Part shown: piece by piece, positions 54,264 to 64,000 of the stretch
Layout of the letters: each line of letters begins with the position of its first letter
How positions within the stretch are numbered: the first letter of the stretch is position 1
Source of the DNA: Symsagittifera roscoffensis
Lineage: Eukaryota; Xenacoelomorpha; Acoela; Convolutidae
Direction of reading: 5' to 3'
NCBI RefSeq assembly: GCF_963678635.1
Contig: NC_087071.1
Location: 1,106,537-1,170,536 of the forward strand
DNA: 64,000 nucleotides
Notes under the pieces: model-generated
What the model was told of the DNA's origin: nothing
The model's input: only the letters and a program-made list of their open reading frames with translations
Databases searched by the model: none
Translations under genes and position numbers: made by a program

Positions 54264-55837
54264 GTAACATCCTCAGCAACGTCATCACTCTGTCATTCCT
54301 TATACTTTGAAGAAACTTGGCTTCGAAATCTGATAAATTTCATATTTAAAGAAGGTTTGTGACAGAAACATTTTTCTAGCTAAAATACAAATTTTTATCA
54401 TAACCAGCAACGAAATCTTGTTTTAAAAAAAATTTTCGAAAAAATAATTCCTTTTTCAAATATTTTGCGCTAAGAGTTGTAAGAAATTGTATAGTTTTCC
54501 CCTACAAGGCATCTGCTTTGTTTTGATCAAACCAATCAAAATCTTAAACTATGAAAAAAAATTAAAAACAACTAATGAAATTTGAAAATAATTAACGAAA
54601 CTGTTAAGTAAAATTCCATTTCTGTCAGTAAAATTGTTCAAATAAAACACATCTTACATTAATTTAGAGCGAAAAACCAGCCAAAGAACAGGCTAATTTC
54701 TAGACAAATAGTAGAAAATCAATTGATTTTTTTAATTAAGTAAACTTTGATTAGGTTGTTTGTTTTGTCAGAATTTTTCTCAGACATCCAACGTTCAAAC
54801 TTCAAGTGTACACTTCATTCAGAATTTTTTTTAAAATTATTATTACTTCTATACAAATGATAAAATCTGAGTATTGAGGCTAACAATTATCAACAAATTT
54901 AGAGTCTCCCAAAAATTGAGACAGTTCTTTGAACTCAGTCAAACTATAATTGGCATAGGCCACTTGTTTTAAGTCTTCGTTCTACTTTGCTGTGAAGAAT
55001 CGAATCTGAATCTAGGTCTTCTAGTTTACATTTAATATCTTGATCGTGACACTTTCCAGTTACACTTCGTCAAACACTTATTTTATTCAAGAATTGTTAC
55101 CACAATTGGAGAAAACTTCAATCATCTCAGTCGAGCAGTTCAACATAGATTACGATGGAAAGATGGAACAAAAAGATGACTAGTAATGCAAAGAAACGCC
55201 TAAATCGGACAAAATTTAAGAGACATTATCTAGGTTTTAATCAGAGACTTCCTTCCAAACAAATTCTTGGTTCAGCGTTTCTGGGCAGAATTTGAAAAGT
55301 TCAAAACTCAAAAATTGAATCTGTTAGTTCAAAATTATTGCTCGCTTTTTTGAGTGTCATGGTTCTCTGCATGGTGATTTGAAGTGCTATTGATAATTTG
55401 CAATGATATTTCTTTGAAAACTAAGCTTTGGCTCAGGAGCATTTCATTCTAAAGAAAAGAAAAATCTTTTAAAAACAAACAGGAGAGTTTAATAAAAGCG
55501 TAAAAAAGAAAACAAAATAAAATGAAACAAAACTGAGTTAATTTTCGAGTTCGTTGCCATTTTCTTTTTCAGGTTCCACACCATGTTTTCTTCTCAAAAG
55601 AGATACTTTATCCTGTTGAATTTTGAGTTTTTCTCTCTTGTATTTTTGTCACGAATGGTTTCATTTTTTTGCCAATCATGCAGGGAAACTCTAAGCGAGT
55701 GAAACACTATTCGGATCTCTGTAGAAGATGTCAAGTTCAATTATTTTACTATTTTTTTTAAATGTTTATTTGTAATAATGTACTTTTGAAAACTATATCC
55801 ATATCCCAGATCCACAATTTCATCAAAATATTTTCAT

Positions 55838-56239
55838 TTGAATCATATTAAAACCAAGACTTTTTCTCGGAGGTGACTTCGACATAGCTACTTATTTTCT
55901 AAACTCTCTAATTTTTTTTGCTCCCGAAAGACCTGTCGAAATTTGCTCATTAGACTGGGAGACTTTGTTGACCTCGAAAATCTTGACGGTTTTGGTAGCA
56001 ATTTTAAACTGGATGCAGTAATTCGCTCGTTCTATTCTGATCGGCTTTGGTTTAAAAAGAGAAAAATTTGTCGCTTGATTTTGATTGACTTTCTTCGATT
56101 CTGTAGAAAAAGATTTCTTTTTGATCTGATTCTAAATCAAATTTTTCTAAAAATGAAGAATTCTAAACTAGAGAAAACAAATCCATTAGTTTCAACATTG
56201 ATTGAGTCTCTTTATTTAGGTTTAAAAAAAAACATTTGA
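55838..56239 (+). CDS. Unidentified 134-codon open frame
   Basis: The frame is open from a TGA just before 55838 to a TGA at 56239, unusually long for this AT-rich background. It reads GGDFDIATYFLNSLIFFCSR, then RLGDFVDLENLDGFGSNF and a Lys/Arg/Phe-rich second half (WFKKRKICRLILIDFLRF). The GAG before GTGACTTCGAC could be an acceptor. No ATG lies near the start, so it would be an exon or a decayed ORF. No homologous family is recognised, and chance cannot be excluded. Confidence 0.3.
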
Positions 56240-57149
56240 AAAAACAAAGCAGACCGTTTTCCTTCATCAACGTCATCAGCTTAGAGATTGTTCTGGAATT
56301 CTGTATGGTTAAAATCTTAATGGATAATTCTAGTAATTAGAAGACTCAGAAAATTCTAATAAATACCGTGTAAGGTCCTAATAAAAAGTTCTACCAGTTA
56401 AAATAAAGATTATAAAGTTCAGAAGATTCGAAAAGTTAAAGTGTAATGACTTCTTTTTCTCTGGTGGAATTGTTTTTTGTTGCCTAAATCAAAAGACACG
56501 TATTGTTGCCTAAATCAAAAGCTAAGGTATTACATTTTTCAAACTATTTTTTGATCGATTTTGAACATTTGTTTCTAGAATCTTGTTTCTTCATTCCAGC
56601 TTGAGCACTTTTCATTATTTTATGAATTTTTTAAAACGTGTGCGGGAACATCTCAAAGTTTTTCGCAAAAAGTTGGATTTGAGTTAAATTTCTGAACAAT
56701 TATGCAAAGTTACTAATATGAATAACACAAAATGCAAAAACTAATAAGAATTGTTTAACAATACCGTTCATAGTTTTGCAAAATTTTAATATCATTTTGA
56801 AATTATCACAAGTGAGCGAAAAACTCAGCAGGAACAAAAAACTAAGAACTTTTTGGGTGAAAGATATGTTTTCTTGGTTTCTCCAAAAAGTATGCAAAAC
56901 TCCAATAAAAAAGCTAATTGTAAAAAAATGTTATTATAAAACCTAGAAAATTTCTATTTTGATGACTTGGACTGCTATTCCTTATTTTAGAAAATTGGTT
57001 TTCTCTTGTTTGTGATCAACATATTTGCAGAAATTAGTTTTTAAATTACATAATTATCGAACAAAAAACCATAATTTAACATGATTAACAGTGCAAGAAA
57101 AACTAGTAATTTTTTGCTAGTCAAGTTGCTAAAAATTTTTAAAATTTTT

Positions 57150-57500
57150 TCAACAAAAGTGAAAATTGTTTCAATTTATTTGACAAGATGTCAAAAGTTT
57201 TTCTTTTTTTCGACAAAATACAAAAAAATGTTTCATTTTTTTTAATTTTTGAAAGGTATTCCATTTTTTTACAAAATACGAAAAGTGTTTCTAAGTTTTT
57301 TGACAAGATACGATAAGGTTTCAATTTTTTTCTACAAAATTCGCAAACTGTTTCAATTCTGATGCGAAAATTAGTCCACCTGTTTCGAAAGAATGCAAAA
57401 GGCGAAAAGTGTTTCAATTTATTCAATAAGATTCGAAAAATGTTTCAATTTTTTTGACGAGGTGTGAAAATCATTTTAAGTTTTTTGACAAGATGTAATA
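57150..57500. repeat. Degenerate ~33-40-bp minisatellite
   Basis: Imperfect units of GTTTCAATTTTTTTGACAAG ATRCGAAAA type recur about ten times. The minus-strand frame over it (57139-57426) is a by-product of the repeat. Confidence 0.6.
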
Positions 57501-57734
57501 AAACCATGAGGTGTTTTTATTTTTCTGTTTTTTTTTCTAAATTTTATGTTGAAAATTATCAAGTTTTTACCTGTTGTGTTAAATCAGATCGCTAAATAAG
57601 TTGCGTTCTAACTTTTTTCCTTTAATTTACCCTAAACTTCTCATCTATTCTCAAAACTAAAATGAAATTGAAAAAATGATTTAACTGTTAAGAACAAAAT
57701 AACTATTTAAAAACACATTTTTAAAAAATAATCA

Positions 57735-58190
57735 ATCGAAAAGCTGTCAAGCAGCCGAAGAATTCTGGAGGTTCTCTAAGGAATGCAGGCTGGCCGAGGT
57801 TGTCGTGATTCTTGTGAAACTGGAGGCTTCATTGTTTCTGAGAAGGCCTGAAATTCGTCAATTGCGATGCGGTTTTCGGCTGTTCCTGCTTTCTCCCAAG
57901 GAATCAGGAGGTCGTCTGCTGATTGAGCCACTTATCAGTACTGTCGGGTTAGTTCATTCTGCTCAGGCCCTTCTTCCATCATTTGCACTTCCCCAAGTTG
58001 TTTCTCTGTGATGGGTACTAGCGTCATATTGTATTCGTTAAAATCAATTCGCATCATCTCAACCATAATCCAGATTTGGATTGGGATGTCCATTTGGGCC
58101 AAAAAACACTCGAAAGATTGTTTCTCCACTTGAATTTGTAATAAATTAGGCAAAATTCTACCGAGCAGATTACGTTGAGAAGACCGTTTT
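57735..58190 (-). pseudogene. Unrecognised decayed ORF in a GC-richer patch
   Basis: The minus strand is open from about 58190 to a TGA at 57935 (TNCSKRSSQRNLLGRILPNL, then EKQSFECFLAQMDIPIQIWI and an acidic EVQMMEEGPEQNE end). Past the stop it resumes in the next frame (VAQSADDLLIPWEKAGTAEN to ACIP) down to about 57780. The composition is distinctly coding-like and GC-richer than the surroundings. It may be a transposon ORF (gag- or ORF1-like) or a host pseudogene. It is on the opposite strand to the LINE that starts 770 bp further on. Confidence 0.4.
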
Positions 58191-58250
58191 GAGCAATTAG
58201 TTTAATAAAAGATATAGAGTAAAAACAAGAATCCTTTACTGTTGAGAGAG

Positions 58251-58403
58251 GAGGTAGTTGACGGTAAATAAATTGAAATGAAATTATATAGATCTCAGAG
58301 AGAGGTAATTGACGGTATATAACTTGAAAATTACGTATTTAGAACTGAAAGAAGAGGTAATTGACGGAAATTAAATTGAATATATATTGACAATTAGTTA
58401 GGA
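58251..58403. repeat. 51-bp tandem repeat, three units
   Basis: GAGGTARTTGACGGTAWATAA starts units at 58251, 58302 and 58353 (20-base core GAGGTAATTGACGGTATATA). Confidence 0.7.
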
Positions 58404-58956
58404 GCGAATGGTACCTTAAACTCGAATGTGTCGTCTTAACTAATCAAAAACAATTTTCCTCATTTGGTCTGTAGTTGTGTCCAATCACATTTCAGTTTCC
58501 TTATATGGAATTCTTAAAGGAACTTTTTACATGTTGTCTTTTCCAATCAATTATATGTTCAATAATGTTATGTTACCTATTCCTATTGGGTATCAAATTA
58601 AAGAACCCTCAACCGTAAGTTTGATGGTCTGATAAGCATTATGTGGATCACAACTGAACTCTTTGATTGAGTAAGTTTCTCTAATTAGACTTTTAGTTGG
58701 TCAGAGGATTCTATTTTGGACATCATAAACGTCCGAAGTTATGTGAAAAAAAGTAAGATTGAACACCTATTTCATCAATAAGAAAATGGAGTGGAATATT
58801 TTCTTTTTTTTTGTAGAGTAACTCAAGGAAAATAAAGTGATTTTCAATCTAAGGATAGAAAAATTTTTAATCTGAAAAATTATCAATTTTGATTGGTTGA
58901 AATCAAAATTATTGAAAATTTCATGAGAACTTGAATTCCAATTTGATTCGTTGACA

Positions 58957-59640
58957 TTCCAGTTGCCAGTTTTAACGAGTTTCTTGACGAAAAGAAGTTT
59001 GATGTAGTGAAGTTGCAAGAAACGAAGATAATGACTTCAACTGTGGACCCCAATGCTAACGGGTGGAAAATTCACAGAGCAGAGCGCATGGTATACTTCG
59101 CGCAGAACGAGCAACCTTAAGCGGATTTGGCAGTGATAGTCAGACCAGGTGTCAAGTCTCGCAGGTTAGAGAGTCTGAATCTTCCAACAGGAGCTGCTTT
59201 GGAGTCTTTATGAGTTTCATTGGAAACCAAAAAGGGTTGGATGAACAGATACCGGCCCCCAGCGACTGTTGGAAACGACTTGAAAGATACTGCGTTATAT
59301 CTGAATCAGTGGCCAAGAGAGAAGAGTTCTGTCATCTGTGCGGATATCAATGCGCATGGCTCTTGGGATGCAAACAGAGATTCTGATCAGCTGGGAGAAG
59401 ATATAGATGATTGGCTGATTGACAGCAACATGGCGCGTGTGAATAGCGGCATTCCTACACGCATTCGACAGCTGGGACAAGCGATAGGGGAGACTGCACC
59501 CAACATCTCCATTGTGCACAGTTCTGTGGCGAGTAGTTGTTCCTGGGAAGTTTTGGAGACTCCCAATTCACTTGCCGATTCAACTCGTCTTTGGCTCCTC
59601 AGGAATCAAAGAAGAAGATTCCATGCACCAGTTTAATTTT
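58957..59640 (+). pseudogene. LINE endonuclease domain
   Basis: The frame at 58957 reads NEFLDEKKFDVVKLQETKIM, with the QETK metal-binding Glu of APE endonucleases. The second half, in another frame, has VICADINAHGSWD (the DxN motif) and SGIPTRIRQLG, with APNISIV near 59495. The expected C-terminal SDH triad is not present: the sequence reads ADSTRLW at about 59570-59590. Frameshifts near 59120 and 59220 separate the pieces. The enzyme would nick target DNA for priming. Confidence 0.8.
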
Positions 59641-60269
59641 CGCAAGACAGACTGGAATAAATACACCAGTGTAAGTCACAGTGGCTTACCAGAGTGGAAT
59701 GAAAATAGAAAATAATTCGTTAGAAAATAATTACAAGGCTCTGATCGAGACAATGCAGAAGCCGACAAAGGAGTCTGCGCCCTTCACCAAGGTTGGTTCC
59801 AGGAGGAGACCTTGGTGGTATATTCTCTGTGATAGCGCGAAGAAATCGTTAAAAAAAGACTTCAGTCTATTGAGAAGAAGCCCTAGTGAAGAGATTGCTG
59901 AAATGTACAAGAACGCGAAGAAAATGTTTGCCGATACCATCAGAGATGAAAAACGAAGCAGCTGACTTGAATTTGTAGACACATTTTCCCCGTCAACTCC
60001 GAGCACCAAGGTCTGGTGAACGCTTCAGAGCATGGATGGAAGAAGGAAGTTGGGTTTGCGAGAGAACCCAGTGTGTGCGGGAGCCAATATTGCTATCACT
60101 GACAAGTTGAAATGGGAACTTGCAGTGAAAACGCATGCAGCTGCAAGCAAGGTTCTGGTCAGGAGAAACGACTCCAAGGAAGCTAACCTACCTAGCCACG
60201 AGAGTAGGACTGAAAAAACTTCAGAAGGTGATCTTGGTGAGAATTTCATTGAGGGGAGCTGGAAGAAGC

Positions 60270-60805
60270 TTTGCTGAAGATGAAGAATGGAGCTGACGGT
60301 CACGATGGAGTTGTTCCTCAGAAGATCAAGCATTTACCCTAGAAATGCATTATGTTTCTACTACGGATTTTCAACGTGAGTTTAGGCCAAGGAAAAATTC
60401 TTGACTATTGGAAACGTGCAGTCATAGTCCCAATCCTGAAAAACAGTAAACCACCTTCAGAAATCAAAAATTATAGGCCGGTCTTGTGATTACCGTGCGT
60501 TGCCAAAGCACTAGAGTCAAAAATAGAAGCCCGGGTCAGAAATTGGACAGAAACTATTCACCTGATTCCGAAATGTCAAGCGAGATTTCACGCCAGAAGA
60601 TCCACAAAAGATGTTCTCGCTAACCTGAGCCAGAAGGCTTTCGACAACCTTCAGCAGAAGACGCGAACAGTCATCACTACAGAAGACTTCAAAGCAGCCT
60701 TTGACAGAGTTTGGCGTGTAGCTCCTCTCAGACACTTAGCGAAAGCTGGTCTTCACCCGTCTTGCCTGAGATGTTTTAAGTCGTTTCTGAATGGCAGAAG
60801 AGCCT
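60270..60805 (+). pseudogene. LINE reverse transcriptase, N-terminal half
   Basis: The frame pieces read KMKNGADGHDGVVPQKIKHL, YWKRAVIVPILKNSKPPSEI, KCQARFHARRSTKDVLANLS and TTEDFKAAFDRVWRV. The last is motif A with its catalytic Asp. The piece ends at FLNGRRAC, where the TIR insertion begins at 60811. Stops occur at about 60340 and 60488. Confidence 0.8.
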
Positions 60806-60810
60806 GCTCC

Positions 60811-61744
60811 CCCGGGTTGACCTCCATACACCGAAAATGCTTATCATACAATTCCATACATTAAGTGTGTGGGAAAATGCTTGTCATACAATTTTCATAC
60901 AACTTCTAAAAATGGTTGAAAACTGGTATAAACTCGTTTCTGTGGCTGTTTGATTCTAATAAAACAGTCTGGTGATAAAAACTGAGGTTTTCGTTTTTTT
61001 TAAGAAAAATGCTTATCATACAATTCCCATATATCGAAATTGTATGGCTGGCATTTTTTTTGATGGCGACACAAAGTAATTTTGAAAATTTGGCCCAAAA
61101 ACTTTTTTGTTTTTTTTTCAACCGCAAATCGAATTTTGTACGCAAACAAACATTTTTCGAAAAAAAATTTTTGCATGCAAAATTGAATATTTTGTGTGCA
61201 TAACGTAGTCCAGGATACGATAAAATTGGCTTTTATTTTCTTTTCACTAATATATTTTTTTCAAAAACGCGCAAAAATTCCTATTTTTTCTGTATGGGGT
61301 GTTAATGTAAGCCTTGATCAATGTCTCATAATTTGAATGTTCAAAAATTTAAAATAATCATCATTAAAAAATTCCGCCAAAAAGTAAATGTTTGTTACTT
61401 TTGTTATATCAATTGTAAAAGACAGCCAAATTCAGGTCGTTTTCTACGCATTGTCAATGCAAGACCGGCCAACCTTTGGTGTTTTGAGTAACCAAGGTCT
61501 TTGTCACTTGTCTTTGGTTGCAACTACAACCGAAAATTTTTCAGAAAGTAAATTTAGAAAGAAAAAAACAAAATTTTTTTTTGTTTATGGAAAAACACAC
61601 TATCATACAATTTTCATATATGGAAAAATGCTTATCATAGAGTTTTCATACAATTTTCTAGACGTATGGATTTGTATGAAATTGTATGACAAGAAGTTTC
61701 TCTTATATGGAAATTATATGATAAGAAGTTTTGGTCAACACGGG
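60811..61744 (+). mobile_element. CCCGGGTTGAC TIR element, left member of inverted pair
   Basis: It begins CCCGGGTTGACCTCCATACA and ends TTTTGGTCAACACGGG. The interior is dominated by short inverted segments such as TCATACAATT and AATTGTATGA. It has no transposase ORF. It is the same family as 23945-24658, inserted in the LINE RT domain. Confidence 0.8.
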
Positions 61745-61799
61745 CCAGATAGAACAATTCTTTCTCCTCTTATAGGGTGTTCCAGCAGGAGGTTCCACA

Positions 61800-62666
61800 C
61801 CCGGGTTGACCAAAACTTCTTATCTTTTAACTTCCACATATGAGAAACTTTTTGTCATACAATTTCGTACAATTCCATACGTACAGAAATTTGTATGAGA
61901 ACTCTATGATAAGCATTTTTCCATATATGAAAATTGTATGATAGGTGTTTTTCCATAAACCAAAAAATTTGATTTTTTTCTTTCTAAATTTAGTTTCTGA
62001 AAACTTTTCGATTGTGTTTGCAGCCGAACACAAGTGACAAAACCTTGGTTACTCAAAGAACCAAAGGTTGGACGGTCTTTGCATTTACAATGCACAGAAA
62101 ACGACCTGAAACTTGGCTGTCTTTCACAATTGATATAACAAAAGTAACAAATTTTTTTGGCAAAATTTTTTAATGATGATTATTTTAATTTTTTGAATTT
62201 TTAAATTATCAGACATTGATCAAGGCATACATTAACACCCCATACAAAAGAAATAGGAATTTTCAGCGTTTTTGAAAAGAAAATAAGTGAAAAGAAAATA
62301 AAAGCCAATTTTGACGTATCTAGGACTACGTTATGAACATAAAATTTTAAATTTGTTCATTTGAAAGTGTTCATTTGCGTACGAAATTCGATTTGCGGTT
62401 GAAAAAAAAACCAAAAAAATTTTCGGGCCAAATTTTCAAAATTACTGTGTCGCCATCAAAAAAAATGCCAGCCATACAATTTCCATATATGGGAATTGTA
62501 TGATAAGCATTTTTTTCAAAAACGAAAACCTCAATTTTTTATCATCAGACTGTTTTATTAGAATCAATCAGCCACAGAAATAAGTTTATGCCAGTTTTCA
62601 ACCTTGTTTTAGAAATTGTATGAAAATTGTAAGATAAGCACTTTCGGTGTATGGAGGTCATCCGGG
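61800..62666 (-). mobile_element. CCCGGGTTGAC TIR element, right member of inverted pair
   Basis: It is the reverse complement of the left member along its whole length. It starts CCCGGGTTGACCAAAACTTC and ends GTATGGAGGTCATCCGGG. A 55-bp spacer (61745-61799) separates the members, so the pair forms a ~1.86-kb near-palindrome. Confidence 0.8.
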
Positions 62667-63300
62667 CAAGGCTCACTTTTTTGCCTTGCCACGGCCAGTC
62701 TGCCAGTCAGGATTGATCAGAATGCTCTCGAAACGAAATGCGCCCAGTTTGCAGATCATTTCTCACTCTACAACGAAGCTTTCCCTCCGGGTTGCGCTGC
62801 AGCTAGCTTACAACCGACTCTTGACAACGTCAGATCATGGGATAGTGATCACTAAATGCTCATTGAACCGTCCAAGACAGAGGGGTTAGTCATCAGCCTG
62901 GACCCGAGAGAAACATTAAGCAAAACACAACCACCACTACAGCTGGAGAATACACATGTTCCGTTCAAAAAGCATATTAAGATCCCTGGCGTCAATATCG
63001 ACACACAGTATAGGTTTACTGAACATACCAACATCATGGCGAAGAAGAGAAGAACTCAGCTGCTTTCTAGACTGTCAGGGAAGAATTGGTGTCTCACTTC
63101 CACAGACCTGAGAAGACTTTACAACTCTATGTCAAGCCAGGAGCATTTTACGCCAGTGAAGTCTGGTGTTCTTTTCTCTCCGGATCAATTTGGATCTAGC
63201 AGCAGGTCTGCAACAATAGAGCTGCAAGAATTGTTAGTGACGTGCGAGCAAATTCCAATGCAGTTGCAATTCTTATAGAAGCCAGGCTTTCTACACTCAA
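62667..63300 (+). pseudogene. LINE reverse transcriptase, C-terminal half
   Basis: After the insertion the frame resumes with KAHFFALPRPVCQSG. Motif C reads FADHFSLYNE at 62748-62777, so the second catalytic Asp of FADD is His. Downstream are MLIEPSKTEGLVISLDPRE (62856-62912), VPFKKHIKIPGVNIDTQYRF and LSRLSGKNWCLTSTDLRRLY, typical of the RT thumb and following region in jockey/I/ingi-like LINEs. The region between motifs A and C seems shortened. Confidence 0.8.
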
Positions 63301-63705
63301 AGGGTTCAGAGATGAAAAAGCCGCCATTTTCTACAACTAGTTTCTCCATTTCACGACTGATCATCCATTGCGTCTACTGACAGATGACGGCCCGAGTCAT
63401 AGACTAAAAGCGAGAGGAGCCGGCAGATTTCAGCCAAATTGAAGAATCACCGTCATAAAGATAATCCAAAATAAAGCTGATAATGACAACACAAAATGTT
63501 CATATTGACGACAAGCGAAGACTTCACATTAGAATAGTAACGACAGAAAATTGAAGAAGATCACATACATCGTCAAATTAGTAATGGCCAGGTGTTAGAT
63601 TATTCAACCAACAGAAGTTGAGAAGAAGAAGTTGTGATTCATAGACTCCAGGTTAACCGGTGTTACAAGCTAGCAAAAACGGAGCATCTTTTGGTAGCGA
63701 CTGAA

Positions 63706-63981
63706 TAGCCACAACGCCGCTATTGCAACAGTGACGAAGAGTAAGACAGGGATCATTTCTTTTTGAAATGAAGTAATTGGGCAGAAGAAAGAAGAGCCAA
63801 TTTGGGCTCAATCCCCAGTATCAGAGTACTACAAACAAATACCGTACAGGTTTTGCAGTTTATTGGCCGAACAGGACGTCTTTGTCCCTCAAATCAGTTA
63901 TGGACAAGCTCCAAAAAAACAGCAACAACAACATTGGTTGATATTTTAACTGTTGAAAACTTTATGAACATTGAAGCTTGA
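63706..63981 (+). pseudogene. LINE C-terminal Cys/His segment
   Basis: The frame reads RRYCNSDEE, stop, DRDHFFLK, stop, SNWAEERRANLGSIPS and stays open to TGA at about 63981. A C…H…C…W…R arrangement is usual at the LINE C-terminus. Here the final Cys position is a TGA codon. Confidence 0.55.
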
Positions 63982-64000
63982 TTCTGATTGGTTGATATCG

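Larger units (their letters stand above)
58957..63981 (+). mobile_element. APE-type non-LTR retrotransposon (LINE) ORF2, interrupted and inactive
   Basis: The + strand carries, in order, an AP-endonuclease domain (58957-59640), a linker, reverse transcriptase motifs (60270-60800 and, after a 1.86-kb insertion, 62670-63300) and a C-terminal Cys/His region (63706-63981). The element begins inside the endonuclease domain, so it is 5'-truncated, as LINEs often are. Many frameshifts and stops break it. No poly(A) tail or target-site duplication is visible before the window edge. Higher GC content sets it apart from its surroundings. Confidence 0.85.

Noticed and set aside
57139-57426. Lys/Phe-rich minus-strand ORF of 95 codons
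   Set aside because: It follows the degenerate minisatellite and its repeats, so it is not an independent gene.
59295-59519. Minus-strand ORF in the LINE region
   Set aside because: Antisense shadow of the endonuclease domain.
60025-60333. Minus-strand Leu/Ser-rich ORF
   Set aside because: Antisense shadow of the LINE linker between endonuclease and RT.
61388-62095. ORFs on both strands inside the inverted TIR pair
   Set aside because: Mirror-image frames produced by the palindrome. No transposase motif is present.

Overview
The window looks like accessory, repeat-choked nuclear DNA from an invertebrate animal. It is strongly AT-rich, has one 200-N assembly gap (25463-25662), and carries spliceosomal signals (GTAAGT/GTGAGT donors, polypyrimidine-AG acceptors). 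It also holds a Ty3/gypsy LTR retrotransposon, an APE-type LINE, several TIR/foldback DNA elements and no bacterial-style gene organisation. One apparent intron is only 40 nt, and two pairs of minus-strand ORFs sit 24-63 nt apart with acceptor-like signals just before the downstream ATG. Compact introns with trans-spliced operons are known from appendicularian tunicates and nematodes, but the species cannot be named from this sequence.

Layout. 1-6417: decayed element with glycoprotein (Env-like) remnants and two copies, about 5.48 kb apart, of the same ORF 3' end. 7600-11405: two tandem copies of a ~1.98-kb non-coding repeat, followed by a TA-flanked TIR element full of ATTATAATCGATTATAAT palindromes (11425-12413), a MITE (12714-12920) and a 63-bp minisatellite (13445-14035). 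14617-20790: a dead minus-strand gypsy element (gag, protease, RT, RNase H, integrase, C-terminal tail, both LTRs). 22456-24976: two phase-compatible exons of a secreted acidic host protein. 28907-29904: two phase-compatible minus-strand exons whose intron holds two transposons. 31.1-41.5 kb: remnants of a virus-like or Polinton-like element. These are capsid-like protein pieces on both strands and family-B DNA polymerase-like pieces, with a nearly identical 2,034-bp tandem duplication between them that carries cysteine-rich exons. 41743-42475: a long-TIR foldback element. 43160-45000: a ~920-bp tandem pair. 45078-45415: an operon-like pair of minus-strand genes, the second possibly ribonuclease-kappa-like. 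45455-52740: a ~3.5-kb tandem array that includes a small secreted-protein ORF and a 670-bp palindrome. 53-58.4 kb: sparse candidate exons and minisatellites. 58957-63981: a LINE ORF2 split inside the RT domain by two inverted copies of one TIR element (60811-62666).

Most recognisable proteins are broken transposon or virus-like genes. The few host-like exons were found from splice signals and reading-frame phase, and transcript data would be needed to confirm them. Family names come from motif recognition, not database searches.
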